From Ureibacillus endophyticus (lineage in GTDB: Bacteria > Bacillota > Bacilli > Bacillales_A > Planococcaceae), in assembly GCF_003628435.1 (NCBI RefSeq), contig NZ_RBZN01000008.1:31492-95491 (forward strand): DNA of 64,000 bases, given 5' to 3'. Both the position numbers and the translations under genes were made by a program. The notes under the pieces are model-generated. The model ran no database searches and was not told the DNA's origin. It saw only the letters and a list, made by a program, of their open reading frames with translations. This document shows positions 52,742-62,356 of the stretch, in pieces. Numbering within the stretch: the stretch's first letter is position 1; every line of letters begins with the position of its first letter.

Positions 52742-54121
52742 TTAATTTGTTGATACAAGCGTTTTAGCTTTGTCGATTTGAATGCGAACTTGATCGAATC
52801 CAGTTCCACCTAAAGAATGACGACGACGAACTGCAGCTTCAGGCTTTAATACGTCATAAACATCCTCTTCAAGTAATTCACTTTCCTTACGCATATCTTC
52901 AAGCGGTAAATCTAATAAGAAGATTCCACGTTGGATACATGTAAATACAAGTTTACCTGTTACTTCATGAGCTTCACGGAATGGCATACCCTTCGTTGCA
53001 AGATAATCCGCAAGTTCTGTCGCATTTGAGAAATCACTATGAACTGCACTGTGAAGACGTTCAGTGTTTACTGTCATCGTACGAACCATACCTTCAAAGA
53101 TTTTTAATGCACCAAGAATTGTATGAACTGTATCGAACATACCTTCTTTATCTTCCTGCATATCTTTGTTATACGTTAAAGGAGTCCCCTTTAACACTGT
53201 CAATAATCCCATAAGATTGCCGTATACACGACCAGTCTTGCCACGAATAAGCTCTGCCATATCAGGATTTTTCTTTTGAGGCATAATCGATGAACCAGTT
53301 GAAAATGCATCGTCTAACTCAATAAATTTGAACTCATCTGTAGACCAAATGATAATTTCTTCAGCAAAGCGTGATAAATGTGTCATTAATAATGAAGAAT
53401 TTGATAAAAACTCTACAATAAAATCACGATCACTCACTGCATCCATTGAGTTTGGATATACTTTACTGAAACCTAATAATTCCGCTGATTTTTCACGATT
53501 GATTGGGAAAGTCGTCCCAGCCATTGCTCCAGCACCTAATGGTAAAATATCGATACGTTTCATTGATTCGTTAAAACGTTCTTTATCTCGTTCTAACATC
53601 CAAAAATAAGCCATTAAATGATGTGCAAAGCTGATAGGTTGTGCACGTTGTAAATGCGTATATCCTGGTGCAATCGTTTCAATGTGTTGCTCAGCTTTTT
53701 CTAAAATCGTCTTTTGGAAAGCTTCGATTAATTCAACCACTTCAACAACACGTTTCTTTAGGAACAAGTGCATATCTGTTGCAACTTGGTCATTACGGCT
53801 ACGGCCAGTATGTAATTTACCTCCAACCGGACCGATTAAATCTGTTAACATTTTCTCTAAATTTAAATGGATATCTTCGTTTGCTACATGGAACTCGAGT
53901 TCTCCAGCCTCTGCCTTCTTTTTTAACTCTGCTAAGCCAGCAAGAATTTGTTCTACTTCCTTAGAATCTAAAATTCCCTGTGCTCCTAGCATTGTTACAT
54001 GAGCAACACTACCTTCAAGATCTTCCATTACTAATTGTTGGTCAAAACCAATGGATGCTCCAAATTCATCAACCCAAGATTCCGCTGACTTTTGGAAACG
54101 TCCACCCCATAATTTCGTCAT
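52742..54121 (-). CDS. argH: Argininosuccinate lyase
   Basis: Last enzyme of arginine synthesis, splits argininosuccinate into arginine and fumarate. A 459-residue fumarase/aspartase-fold protein with the signature [15 protein letters not shown] near 280 and [12 protein letters not shown] near 112. ATG 54121 has AGGTGTG upstream. It follows argG by 61 bases with a hairpin in between. Confidence 0.96.
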   Translation of the reverse strand: MTKLWGGRFQKSAESWVDEFGASIGFDQQLVMEDLEGSVAHVTMLGAQGILDSKEVEQILAGLAELKKKAEAGELEFHVANEDIHLNLEKMLTDLIGPVGGKLHTGRSRNDQVATDMHLFLKKRVVEVVELIEAFQKTILEKAEQHIETIAPGYTHLQRAQPISFAHHLMAYFWMLERDKERFNESMKRIDILPLGAGAMAGTTFPINREKSAELLGFSKVYPNSMDAVSDRDFIVEFLSNSSLLMTHLSRFAEEIIIWSTDEFKFIELDDAFSTGSSIMPQKKNPDMAELIRGKTGRVYGNLMGLLTVLKGTPLTYNKDMQEDKEGMFDTVHTILGALKIFEGMVRTMTVNTERLHSAVHSDFSNATELADYLATKGMPFREAHEVTGKLVFTCIQRGIFLLDLPLEDMRKESELLEEDVYDVLKPEAAVRRRHSLGGTGFDQVRIQIDKAKTLVSTN

Positions 54122-54142
54122 AGGACACACCTAACCTTGTGT

Positions 54143-54167
54143 CAGGCTACTCTTAACAAGTAGCCTG
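54143..54167 (-). other. Perfect hairpin between argG and argH
   Basis: CAGGCTACT pairs with AGTAGCCTG around a seven-base loop, without a T run. It could stabilise or process the argG part of the message, so argH may be expressed less. Role inferred. Confidence 0.6.
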
Positions 54168-54182
54168 TTATTTCAAAGATGA

Positions 54183-55397
54183 TTATTTTTTAGCTAATAC
54201 TGCTTTGTTTTTATTTACTTCTGATGCTACTACTGTTGGAAGACCCCATAGTTCGATGAAGCCAACAGCTGATGCATGGTTGAATTGGTCTGCTTTAGAA
54301 TAAGTAGCTAATTCTTCACTATAAAGTGAGTTTGGAGATTTACGTCCTTCTACAATCGCATGACCTTTGAATAATTTCACACGTACAGTACCGTTTACGT
54401 ATTTTTGAGTTTCTTTTAAGAAGCCTTCAAGTGCAACGCGGATTGGGTTGAACCATAGACCATCATAGATAACTTCAGATAGTTTGTGCTCAATAATTGG
54501 TTTGAAATGAGCTAATTCTTTCACTAATGTAATATCTTCTAATTCTTTGTGTGCAGTTAAAAGAACTTTTGCACCTGGGATTTCGTATACTTCACGAGAT
54601 TTAATACCTACTAAACGGTTTTCAACGTGGTCGATACGTCCAACGCCATGAGCACCTGCAACTTTGTTTAATTCTTGAATTAGGTCAGCAAGTTTCATTT
54701 CTTGTCCATTTAATGATACTGGTTTACCTTCAACGAATTCGATTTCGATGTATTCTGGAGTATCAGGAGCGTTTTCTACAGAAACTGTTAAACCATAAGC
54801 TTCTTCTGGTGGTGCTACCCATGGATCTTCCATTACACCAGCTTCGTTTGCACGACCCCATAAGTTTTGGTCGATTGAGAATGGAGAATCGATTGTTGCT
54901 GGAACTGGTACACCATGTTTTTGAGCGTATTCGATTTCTTCATCACGGCTCCATCCCCACTCACGAACAGGAGCTAAAACTTCTAAATCTGGGTTTAATG
55001 CTTTAATTGAAACTTCGAAACGAACTTGGTCATTACCTTTACCAGTACAACCGTGTGCTACTGCATCTGCGTTTGTTGCATTTGCAATTTCAACTAATTT
55101 TTTAGAAATTAATGGACGAGATAATGCAGAAACTAATGGATATTTTTGTTCGTACCAAGTGTGACCTTGTAATGCAACTAATGCATACTCTTCTGCAAAT
55201 TCGTCTTTTGCGTCTACCATATATGATTCAATTGCACCAACTTGAAGTGCTTTATTTTTAATAAATTCAAGATCTTTACCTTCACCTACGTCAAGACATA
55301 CTGCGATTACGTCCCAACCTTGTTCTTTTAACCAAGGGATTGCTACAGAAGTATCAAGCCCACCTGAATATGCTAAAACTACTTTTTTATTTGCCAT
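54183..55397 (-). CDS. argG: Argininosuccinate synthase
   Basis: ATP-dependent condensation of citrulline and aspartate. A 404-residue protein with the PP-loop [10 protein letters not shown] near residue 10 and ATP/citrulline motifs [18 protein letters not shown] lies nine bases upstream of ATG 55397; a longer frame to 55421 lacks a ribosome site. First of argGH. Confidence 0.97.
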   Translation of the reverse strand: MANKKVVLAYSGGLDTSVAIPWLKEQGWDVIAVCLDVGEGKDLEFIKNKALQVGAIESYMVDAKDEFAEEYALVALQGHTWYEQKYPLVSALSRPLISKKLVEIANATNADAVAHGCTGKGNDQVRFEVSIKALNPDLEVLAPVREWGWSRDEEIEYAQKHGVPVPATIDSPFSIDQNLWGRANEAGVMEDPWVAPPEEAYGLTVSVENAPDTPEYIEIEFVEGKPVSLNGQEMKLADLIQELNKVAGAHGVGRIDHVENRLVGIKSREVYEIPGAKVLLTAHKELEDITLVKELAHFKPIIEHKLSEVIYDGLWFNPIRVALEGFLKETQKYVNGTVRVKLFKGHAIVEGRKSPNSLYSEELATYSKADQFNHASAVGFIELWGLPTVVASEVNKNKAVLAKK

Positions 55398-55421
55398 TGT
55401 CGTGTGCCTCCGATGTTTCAT

Positions 55422-55491
55422 TTATGTATTTTTATACATGTTGAGTAAAAGTTTATACACGAATATTACCATGTAATAAAACGAAATACAA
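55422..55491 (-). promoter_or_regulatory. argGH promoter with ARG boxes
   Basis: Minus strand: TTGTAT (55486-55491), 17 bases, TAATAT (55463-55468). An 18-base ARG box, ATGTATAAAAATACATAA, lies at 55422-55439 and a weaker TAATATTCGTGTATAAA at 55452-55468 overlaps the start point. Repression by ArgR/AhrC with arginine is expected. Confidence 0.75.
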
Positions 55492-55574
55492 GTGTATTTA
55501 AATAAAAAATTTGACTTTTACAATTAGTATAAAAACATAGATATTTATAATGTTTACTTCGACTCGTTCATGTA

Positions 55575-56324
55575 TCATTTTTTATTGAAAAAACTACTTC
55601 CTAGCTTTTCAACTAATGCAGGTGCTATTGCATAAAGTTTACTTGTGACTGACATATATCTTGGAAGATTTACTTCTCTTACAGGTTTATCAATCGTTTT
55701 TATCACTTCCTTTGCAACATGCTCGGGTTTTAATAAAAAACGTTCGATAGATGCTCGATAAGTATTTGTCGAATCCGCCTTTTTTATAAATGGCGTATCG
55801 ATTGGTCCAGGAAAAACAGTGGTCACTGAAATATTAAATGGAGCAAGTTCCATCCTTAAGCCATTGGAAAAACCTGTAATTGCATGTTTTGAAGCAGCAT
55901 ATACACTTGCTTTTTTTGTTGCAACCTTGCCTGCTTGTGAACCAATAAAAATAATATGACCGTTCTTTTGGGCAATCATTTTTTTCGCAAATCGATTTGC
56001 TAATAAAATGGGTGCTTTCACATTCACATCAATCATTGAACTAATTTCGTCATCTGTTAAATCAAAGGCATTTTGAAAATACCCTACTCCAGCATTTAAA
56101 ATTGCCACATCTATAGATGGAAGTAGATTAAAAACGTCTTCAATTTCTTCTAATTCTGATAAATCCGCTTTTAAAACATGTACACCTAATTGAGCTAAGC
56201 TTTGCAATGCATTTTCATCACGACCTGTACCATATACAACAAATCCTTTTTTTAAACAGTTTTCTGCAATTAGTCGTCCAATACCACTTGTTGCCCCAGT
56301 TATAAAGATACTTTTATTTTTCAT
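55575..56324 (-). CDS. Short-chain dehydrogenase/reductase
   Basis: A classical SDR of 249 residues: TGATSGIG (9-16) binds the cofactor, NAGVGYF near 83, catalytic Tyr and Lys in YAASK near 146. A DAD-like acid after the second strand suggests NADP is accepted, but this is uncertain. Substrate unknown. Single gene. Confidence 0.85.
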   Translation of the reverse strand: MKNKSIFITGATSGIGRLIAENCLKKGFVVYGTGRDENALQSLAQLGVHVLKADLSELEEIEDVFNLLPSIDVAILNAGVGYFQNAFDLTDDEISSMIDVNVKAPILLANRFAKKMIAQKNGHIIFIGSQAGKVATKKASVYAASKHAITGFSNGLRMELAPFNISVTTVFPGPIDTPFIKKADSTNTYRASIERFLLKPEHVAKEVIKTIDKPVREVNLPRYMSVTSKLYAIAPALVEKLGSSFFNKK

Positions 56325-56381
56325 AATAAAATGGATAATCCTTTCTCAATGTTTCCATAATACATATTATTGATTGTTAGT

Positions 56382-56410
56382 AAAAAAGGATGTCCCACTA
56401 GAGACATCCT
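56382..56410 (-). terminator. Rho-independent terminator of nsrR
   Basis: AGGATGT (56388-56394) pairs with ACATCCT (56404-56410), T run on the minus strand. Confidence 0.85.
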
Positions 56411-56421
56411 AAATTCGATAC

Positions 56422-56859
56422 TTATTCTATTCCTAATAATTTATACATTTCGTCCTTTGACAATAAAAAATCTGCCAATGTATAACCATCTAATACTTCG
56501 AGATAAGCTGTTAGAGCTTCCTTTAATGCAAATTTTAATCGACAAGCAGGAGAAATTTTACACATATTACTATTACTATCAAAACATTCAACAATGTGAA
56601 AATCTTCTTCTGTATGTCTTACAACTTGACCGATGTTGATTTCTTCTGGTTTTTTATTTAAACGAATGCCGCCTCCACGACCGCGGATTGTTTCTATTAA
56701 CCCCAATTGACCAAGATCGTATGTAACCTTCATTAAATGATTTTTAGAAATATGATAAGTATCCGCAATCTCTTGGATAGTTGACAATCGATCTTCACCT
56801 TTTATTCCAAGATAAAGCAATACACGTAACGAATAATCTGTATATAAAGTTAAACGCAT
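56422..56859 (-). CDS. nsrR: Nitric oxide-sensing repressor NsrR (Rrf2 family)
   Basis: A 145-residue Rrf2 winged-helix regulator. MRLTLYTDYSLRVL is the conserved start; helix-turn-helix follows; the Fe-S ligands are three cysteines in CFDSNSNMCKISPAC near 90-105. In NsrR nitric oxide destroys the cluster and lifts repression. It is divergent from hmp, its classical target. Confidence 0.92.
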   Translation of the reverse strand: MRLTLYTDYSLRVLLYLGIKGEDRLSTIQEIADTYHISKNHLMKVTYDLGQLGLIETIRGRGGGIRLNKKPEEINIGQVVRHTEEDFHIVECFDSNSNMCKISPACRLKFALKEALTAYLEVLDGYTLADFLLSKDEMYKLLGIE

Positions 56860-56947
56860 ATTCGACACCACTCTTTCTTCTTACATTATAACATTTTTTT
56901 GAATAAATAACCGATATTGAAATTGTACATTATTAGATAGTTATTAA

Positions 56948-56998
56948 AAGATGTATTTTACATACTACATTTGTGTCTATTTTGTTAAAGATGTATTT
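56948..56998 (+). promoter_or_regulatory. Two NsrR-box-like sites upstream of hmp
   Basis: AAGATGTATTT occurs at 56948-56958 and again at 56988-56998, 40 bases apart. It matches one half of the NsrR consensus (AAGATGYATTT). The second overlaps the likely hmp -10 region, which suits repression. Confidence 0.68.
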
Positions 56999-57085
56999 AT
57001 TATATTGCTTTTAACCTTTTCTGGATTTATAGTAAGTCATGTAAGCGTTAACTAAATCTTTTAAAACTTAAAAGGACGTGATTTT

Positions 57086-58255
57086 ATGTTATCTCAACAA
57101 ACAATCGACATTATCAAATCAACAGTACCAGTACTAGAAAAATACGGAGTAACGATCACAAAAACATTTTACAAAAACATGTTTGCTGAAAACCCACAAT
57201 TATTAAACTATTTCAACCACGCAAACCAACAACAAGGCCGTCAACAAACAGCTCTAGCAAATTCTGTATATGCAGCAGCTGCTCATATCGATAACCTAGA
57301 AGCAATCGTACCGGCTGTAATGTTAATTGCACATAAACACCGTGCGTTAGGTATCTTACCTGAACATTATCCAATCGTTGGTCAAAACTTACTACGAGCT
57401 ATTAAAGAAGTTCTTGGAGATGCTGCAACTGATGAAATCATCAATGCATGGGCAGAAGCTTATGGAGTAATCGCTGATGTATTCATTTCAGTGGAAGAAG
57501 ATTTATATCAAAAAGCAGAAGCGAATGGCGGATGGCGTTTATTTAAACCATTTAAAGTAGCAAAAAAAGTAGCTGAAAATGATGAAGTTTCTTCATTCTA
57601 TTTAGTTCCAGAAGATGGACAACCATTACCAGAATTTGAACCTGGTCAATATGTAACAGTACGTGTAAAACCAACTGGATCAGAGTATTTTGCTAACCGT
57701 CACTATACTGTATCTCAACCTTCAAACAACAATGAATATCGTATTTCAGTTAAACGTGAAGACGAAAATACTCCAGCAGGTGTTGTATCAACATTCCTTC
57801 ACAACGAAATTAATGAAGGCGATACAGTTGAATTAAGTGCTCCAGCAGGTGGATTCACTTTAGTAGAAAACAATAATCCGGTATTATTTGTAAGCGGTGG
57901 TATTGGTGTTACACCATTAAACACTATGCTTCAAACAATGGAACTTGGACGTAACGTTACATTCTATCAATCAGCACGTAACAACAAATCAGTTGCTTTT
58001 AAAGAGCAAATTGAAAAGAAAATTGATGAACTAAACGGCACATACCGCATTCACTATTCAGATGAATTAGGCTACATCAAAAAAGAAGACTTAGCTCCAT
58101 TCATCCAACCAAATACTGAAGTTTACGTGTGTGGTCCAGCTCCATTCATGGAATCAGTAATTTCAATTGCTAAAGAATTAAATGTATCGAACGAAAACAT
58201 TCATTATGAATTCTTTGGTCCATTAATGACTGTTAATGCTTTACAAAAAGCTTAA
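57086..58255 (+). CDS. hmp: Flavohemoglobin, nitric oxide dioxygenase
   Basis: A 389-residue protein that oxidises NO to nitrate. Globin domain 1-140 with proximal His in HKHRALGI near 85; FAD domain with RHYTVSQPS near 205; NAD domain with [15 protein letters not shown] near 270 and CGPAPFM near 350. AAAAGGACG lies upstream. Repressed by the divergent NsrR. Confidence 0.97.
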   Translation: MLSQQTIDIIKSTVPVLEKYGVTITKTFYKNMFAENPQLLNYFNHANQQQGRQQTALANSVYAAAAHIDNLEAIVPAVMLIAHKHRALGILPEHYPIVGQNLLRAIKEVLGDAATDEIINAWAEAYGVIADVFISVEEDLYQKAEANGGWRLFKPFKVAKKVAENDEVSSFYLVPEDGQPLPEFEPGQYVTVRVKPTGSEYFANRHYTVSQPSNNNEYRISVKREDENTPAGVVSTFLHNEINEGDTVELSAPAGGFTLVENNNPVLFVSGGIGVTPLNTMLQTMELGRNVTFYQSARNNKSVAFKEQIEKKIDELNGTYRIHYSDELGYIKKEDLAPFIQPNTEVYVCGPAPFMESVISIAKELNVSNENIHYEFFGPLMTVNALQKA

Positions 58256-58306
58256 TTTAATTACTCTCTATACTCATTGATCATATCCCTATCACAATAA
58301 AAATAA

Positions 58307-58345
58307 CCCCCATAGCAGGACTACACCCACCTGCTATGGGGAATT
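58307..58345. terminator. Bidirectional terminator between hmp and the MBL gene
   Basis: CCCCATAGCAGG (58308-58319) pairs perfectly with CCTGCTATGGGG (58330-58341). Confidence 0.92.
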
Positions 58346-58346
58346 T

Positions 58347-59291
58347 TTATGTTAAACGATAATAGTATAAAACCCCTTCAATAAGTTCAATTTTTACGGC
58401 CCCTACATTCTCTAAATAGTCTAAATATCCAATTGTTTTCGACAAAGTTAGACCCAATTGTTCTTTAAACACTTGTGCATATAAAGTCATTGTTAATTCA
58501 AATACGTTCTTTGGTGTAGATAGTAGTTCCAATACTTCCATTGCACGATGTTTATCTTTTTCTATACGAATTGAAATAAGTTGATTAATATTAACTAAAT
58601 CCCCACCATGCCCCGTATATAGTTTAGAGATATTTAAATCTTTTAGTATTTCTAAGGAGTTATGATATTGAACAAGGGATTTTGGGCGATCGAATGATAG
58701 ATCGATTGGTGGCTCAACTAATGGATTTGATGCAATATGCTCTAATAATAAATCCCCACCAATTGCTTCATTTGATTTTTCATCTACAAAGATTAAATGG
58801 CTTTGAGCATGGCCTGGTGTATAATAAGCCTTTAATCCGGGATGGCCAGAGATCTCTTCTCCATCTTGAATATATTTCGTTAATGGTGTCGTACCTAACA
58901 TTTCCAATTCATCTCTTACTTGAACAATTTTTTCAATATAACGTTCTGGAACCCCTTGTAATCTTAACTGCTTTCTGTAAAACTCATTCCGATAATGAAT
59001 AAATTCTGGTGTTTGTTTCAACCAATGGTCCACATATTCATGACCTAATATCTGTGCCTGAGGAAATGCATCTACCCACCCAGCATGATCAGGATGATGA
59101 TGAGTTAAGATGACCTGTTCGACATCTTCCATTTTATATCCAGCTTCATGAATTCCAGATTTCAATGCCTCAAAGGTTTCTTCTGTCTTCGGTCCAGCAT
59201 CGAATAATGTAAGACAATCCCCTTTTAGTAAAAAAGCATTTACATCTCCTACTGGATATGGAGTTGGTAAAATAATTTTATGTATATCCAT
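58347..59291 (-). CDS. Metallo-beta-lactamase fold hydrolase
   Basis: A 314-residue MBL-fold protein. THHHPDHAGW near 64 is the zinc-binding HxHxDH motif, GHAQSHLIFV near 165 holds the third His and GGDLLLEH the bridging Asp. The C-terminal 80 residues look like a winged-helix or accessory domain. Reaction unknown, thioester or glyoxalase II-like substrates are possible. AGGGGGT before the ATG. Confidence 0.85.
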   Translation of the reverse strand: MDIHKIILPTPYPVGDVNAFLLKGDCLTLFDAGPKTEETFEALKSGIHEAGYKMEDVEQVILTHHHPDHAGWVDAFPQAQILGHEYVDHWLKQTPEFIHYRNEFYRKQLRLQGVPERYIEKIVQVRDELEMLGTTPLTKYIQDGEEISGHPGLKAYYTPGHAQSHLIFVDEKSNEAIGGDLLLEHIASNPLVEPPIDLSFDRPKSLVQYHNSLEILKDLNISKLYTGHGGDLVNINQLISIRIEKDKHRAMEVLELLSTPKNVFELTMTLYAQVFKEQLGLTLSKTIGYLDYLENVGAVKIELIEGVLYYYRLT

Positions 59292-59385
59292 GGTATAACC
59301 CCCTAATTAAGTCCGAACTTATTCTCATATAATGAATTGCTGTTCATATTTTATCCCTTTTTATCTAATTCGTCACGACTTTATA

Positions 59386-59414
59386 TTGACAGAAATAAAA
59401 AGAGTGAATATAAT
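59386..59414 (+). promoter_or_regulatory. Consensus sigma-A promoter of proC
   Basis: TTGACA (59386-59391), 17 bases, TATAAT (59409-59414): a perfect match to the consensus. It lies just upstream of the T-box leader. Confidence 0.9.
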
Positions 59415-59423
59415 TTCAATAAT

Positions 59424-59675
59424 TCAAAATATTTTTTTAAGCGATGATGAAGCCAAGTAAATGAATTTACGGTTTAAGAGAGTGCTGCATATGGTGTGAG
59501 TAGCATAACCCACTAAGTTCATTGAACCTACTTCGGAGCTGCTATGAAAACATAGCCGTATTCTCTGCGATAATGAGATTAATGAGTTGTGCCATAGTAT
59601 TTGGCAAACAAAGGTGGTACCGCGGAAACTACAAGCGTTTTCGTCCTTAGTTTTAGGACGGAGCGCTTTTTTATT
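59424..59675 (+). ncRNA. T-box leader, proline (CCU), upstream of proC
   Basis: Specifier loop GAACCTACTTCG with CCT at 59527-59529, T-box AAAGGTGGTACCGCGGAAAC (59610-59629) and terminator AAGCG...CGTCC/GGACG...CGCTT with T run (59633-59672). The specifier loop is identical to that of proBA. Confidence 0.93.
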
Positions 59676-59733
59676 TCGTCCTTTGAATAGTTGAATTGTT
59701 ACAACATACACATCTATTAATGGAGGGAATTTC

Positions 59734-60540
59734 ATGCAAAAAATCTTATTTGTTGGTGCTGGGTCAATGGCAGAAGCTTTAATTCATGGTTGGGTTGAAG
59801 AAGAAGTTGTTCCAGCTCATCAGCTATATGTCACTAACCGTTCAAATAATGAAAGATTAGAATATTTACAAAATCAATATGGTGTTAACATCTTAAAAGA
59901 ACATAATGAAATCTATAATATGGATTTAATTATCCTCGCAATGAAGCCAAAAGATGTTAAAGCAGCTTTTGATACAATTAAGTCTTTTATAAAACCGGAA
60001 ACAGCCATTTTATCTGTAGTAGCTGGAATTGCCATTGAAACTATTGAACAAGGATTAGGAAGTAGACCAATTGCACGGGTAATGCCAAACACTTCTGCTG
60101 CAATTGGAATGTCTGCTAGTGGAATTTCCTTTAACGAGCAAGTAACACAAGAGCTTAAAACTTTATATTTACAAATGCTAGAAGCAATTGGTATTGTCAT
60201 CGAAGTTGATGAAGATAAATTACATGCAATTACAGCACTTTCAGGAAGTGGTCCAGCATACTTGTACTATCTATTAGAAGCTTGGGAATCTGTTGGTCTT
60301 GAATTTGGTTTATCGAAGGAAGTTGTACGTAAGCTAATGGTTCAAACGATTGCGGGGTCAGCTGCAATGCTCCAATCAGTGAAGGAAGAACCTGATGTTT
60401 TACGGAGAAAAGTAACAAGTCCAGGTGGTACAACGGAAGCAGGAATTCGTGCTTTAGAAAATAATCATTTTACTGAAGCAATTTCCGCTTGTATTAAGAG
60501 TGCTGAGGCAAGATCCCGCGAATTAGCTAAAGGTGAATAG
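59734..60540 (+). CDS. proC: Pyrroline-5-carboxylate reductase
   Basis: Last step of proline synthesis. A 268-residue protein with GAGSMAEALIHG near 7 (NADPH site), the PNT motif region VMPNTSAAIG near 115 and the C-terminal signature SGSGPAYLYYL...VTSPGGTTEAGI. GGAGGG precedes the ATG. Regulated with proBA through tRNA-Pro. Confidence 0.96.
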   Translation: MQKILFVGAGSMAEALIHGWVEEEVVPAHQLYVTNRSNNERLEYLQNQYGVNILKEHNEIYNMDLIILAMKPKDVKAAFDTIKSFIKPETAILSVVAGIAIETIEQGLGSRPIARVMPNTSAAIGMSASGISFNEQVTQELKTLYLQMLEAIGIVIEVDEDKLHAITALSGSGPAYLYYLLEAWESVGLEFGLSKEVVRKLMVQTIAGSAAMLQSVKEEPDVLRRKVTSPGGTTEAGIRALENNHFTEAISACIKSAEARSRELAKGE

Positions 60541-60853
60541 CTATTTCTAAAATAGCGAAATTATCACTTTTCTATTATCTCCTTACTATTCGGAATATTC
60601 TAAATATCCAGTAATATTTCCTAGGAAATGCATCATTTTGCTATTTGTCCTTGTCGAAAAAACGCATATCTTGATATAATTCATATCAAATTTTTACACA
60701 AATCAACATAATATAAGTAAAAACGCGTGCGAATTGTTGAAAATTGCGCACGCGTTTTGTTTTTATTCTATTATTTTGAACTTCTCGTAGTAGATTTTCC
60801 ATCAAGCAATCAATATTTCCGGGTGATAATATTGCCAAACTACTACTAAGCTT
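60541..60853. other. Intergenic region holding the proC terminator
   Basis: About 310 bases with no gene. A terminator lies at 60720-60758. The rest shows nothing distinctive. Confidence 0.5.
60720..60764 (+). terminator. Rho-independent terminator, distal to proC
   Basis: AAAACGCGTGCG (60720-60731) pairs with CGCACGCGTTTT (60747-60758), T run follows. It is 180 bases after proC, so it may end proC or a small unannotated transcript. Confidence 0.85.
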
Positions 60854-61084
60854 TTATAAAACTCCTGCTTTTATTCTCTTAATAATTGAATATGTTGTAT
60901 ATATCGCCATTGGTCCAAGTACTACAGCAATAATTAGCCATAAATTTAATGCATTTGCAGCCTTTAAATTTGCATAGTTTGTTGTTATATAAATAATTAC
61001 TCCAAACAATAATATGTAACTTAGTACATTTGGAAATATTACTAAAAGACGTAACACAGCAGGATTCATTTTCGGTTGATTCAT
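60854..61084 (-). CDS. Small two-helix membrane protein (76 aa)
   Basis: A 76-residue protein with two membrane helices (about 15-36 and 44-65). GGGGAGGG lies upstream; ATG 61084 gives a normal gap and the ATG just before it is too close. No recognised family. Confidence 0.62.
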   Translation of the reverse strand: MNQPKMNPAVLRLLVIFPNVLSYILLFGVIIYITTNYANLKAANALNLWLIIAVVLGPMAIYTTYSIIKRIKAGVL

Positions 61085-61342
61085 CATATCCCTCCCCATT
61101 CTCTATCATAAACGAATATTACTCGAAAAATCTATATTTTTCTATAATATTCCGACTATAATTGATATCGATTAGAGAGAGAATTGGTTCTTATTTATAA
61201 TTTATATTTCCCTGTCGTTATTCGAATGCTCGCTAAAGTCTTCAAAACTTTCTTCATTTCATCCGGTCCTGTATATCTTTGCTAAAAGAAATGTAAATTA
61301 ACTTAGCAAAAATTTTGGTTCTTTTTTATTCTGCACAAAAGC

Positions 61343-61370
61343 ATTAAAAAAAACACCTAAAAAAGGTGTT
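61343..61370 (-). terminator. Rho-independent terminator of rnz
   Basis: AACACCT (61352-61358) pairs with AGGTGTT (61364-61370), run of T on the minus strand. Confidence 0.88.
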
Positions 61371-61387
61371 TCTACCATCAAAATTTG

Positions 61388-62326
61388 TTATTCTTCTATT
61401 ATTTTTTCATCTTTCCAAAGATAATGAGAAAAATCTTTTGAAATGAAAGTATTTTCGAATACTTTCCTTGCGTCGATTAATAATTTTTGTAAATCTTCTG
61501 CAAGAAAACGGGCACTTATATGATTTAAAATCAAATTTCTTGCTTTTGCTTCCTTTGCGATAGTAGCTGCTTCAATATTAGTCGAATGTCCATAATTCGC
61601 TGCTAAGTGAGTGGTAGAGTGATCAAATGTCGCCTCATGGACAACAATATCTGCATTTCGGCTTAATTCAATCGCACTTTCACAATATTTTGTATCCCCT
61701 AATATCGTCACAACAAACCCCTTCTTCGGTGGTGAAGTGACATCTTTACTATAGACAACCGTACCGTCCACTAATGTTACATCAAATCCATTTTTTAATT
61801 TTCCTAACAGAGGCCCTTTTGGAACATTCAATTCCCTAGCTTTCTCAATTAATAATTCACCCGGTAAAGGTTTTTGTTCAATCCGATATCCAAAGCATGG
61901 AATCACATGTTCAAGTTCTTTTGCTTTTACAATCATTTGTTCATCTTCAAACACAATGCCGTCCTGAACTTCTACATATTCAATTGGATACGTGATATGT
62001 GTATTTGAAATGGCAAAAGTATTTTCAACCCATTCCTTTAACCCTTTTGGACCGTATAATGTTAGCGTATCTTCTCCCCCAAGAAAAGATCTGGAACTTA
62101 ATAAGCCTGGTAATCCAAAAATATGGTCACCATGTAAATGGGTAATAAAAACCTTTTCAATTTTACGTGGTCGAATCGTAGTATGTAATATACGGTGTTG
62201 CGTTGCTTCTCCACAATCAAAAAGCCAAATCGTCCCTCGCTCTTCCAACAATCTTAATGCAAGTGCACTTGTATTTCGCTCTTTGGATGGCATTCCCGCG
62301 CCCGTACCTAAAAATTGTAGTTGCAA
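61388..62326 (-). CDS. rnz: Ribonuclease Z
   Basis: tRNA 3'-end endonuclease of the metallo-beta-lactamase fold, 312 residues. Zinc motif HLHGDHIFGLPGL near 63, DTKYC near 210 and HEATFDH near 240, HxxF arm intact (GPKGLKEW). It removes the 3' trailer of tRNAs that lack encoded CCA. Follows dinB by 30 bases in one operon. Confidence 0.94.
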   Translation of the reverse strand: MQLQFLGTGAGMPSKERNTSALALRLLEERGTIWLFDCGEATQHRILHTTIRPRKIEKVFITHLHGDHIFGLPGLLSSRSFLGGEDTLTLYGPKGLKEWVENTFAISNTHITYPIEYVEVQDGIVFEDEQMIVKAKELEHVIPCFGYRIEQKPLPGELLIEKARELNVPKGPLLGKLKNGFDVTLVDGTVVYSKDVTSPPKKGFVVTILGDTKYCESAIELSRNADIVVHEATFDHSTTHLAANYGHSTNIEAATIAKEAKARNLILNHISARFLAEDLQKLLIDARKVFENTFISKDFSHYLWKDEKIIEE

Positions 62327-62356
62327 TGATTGTACCTCCGAAGTTGACTATAATAT

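Noticed and set aside
52981..53964. Antisense open frames inside argH and other long genes
   Set aside because: They are shadows of strongly conserved coding sequence, without ribosome sites or codon preference.
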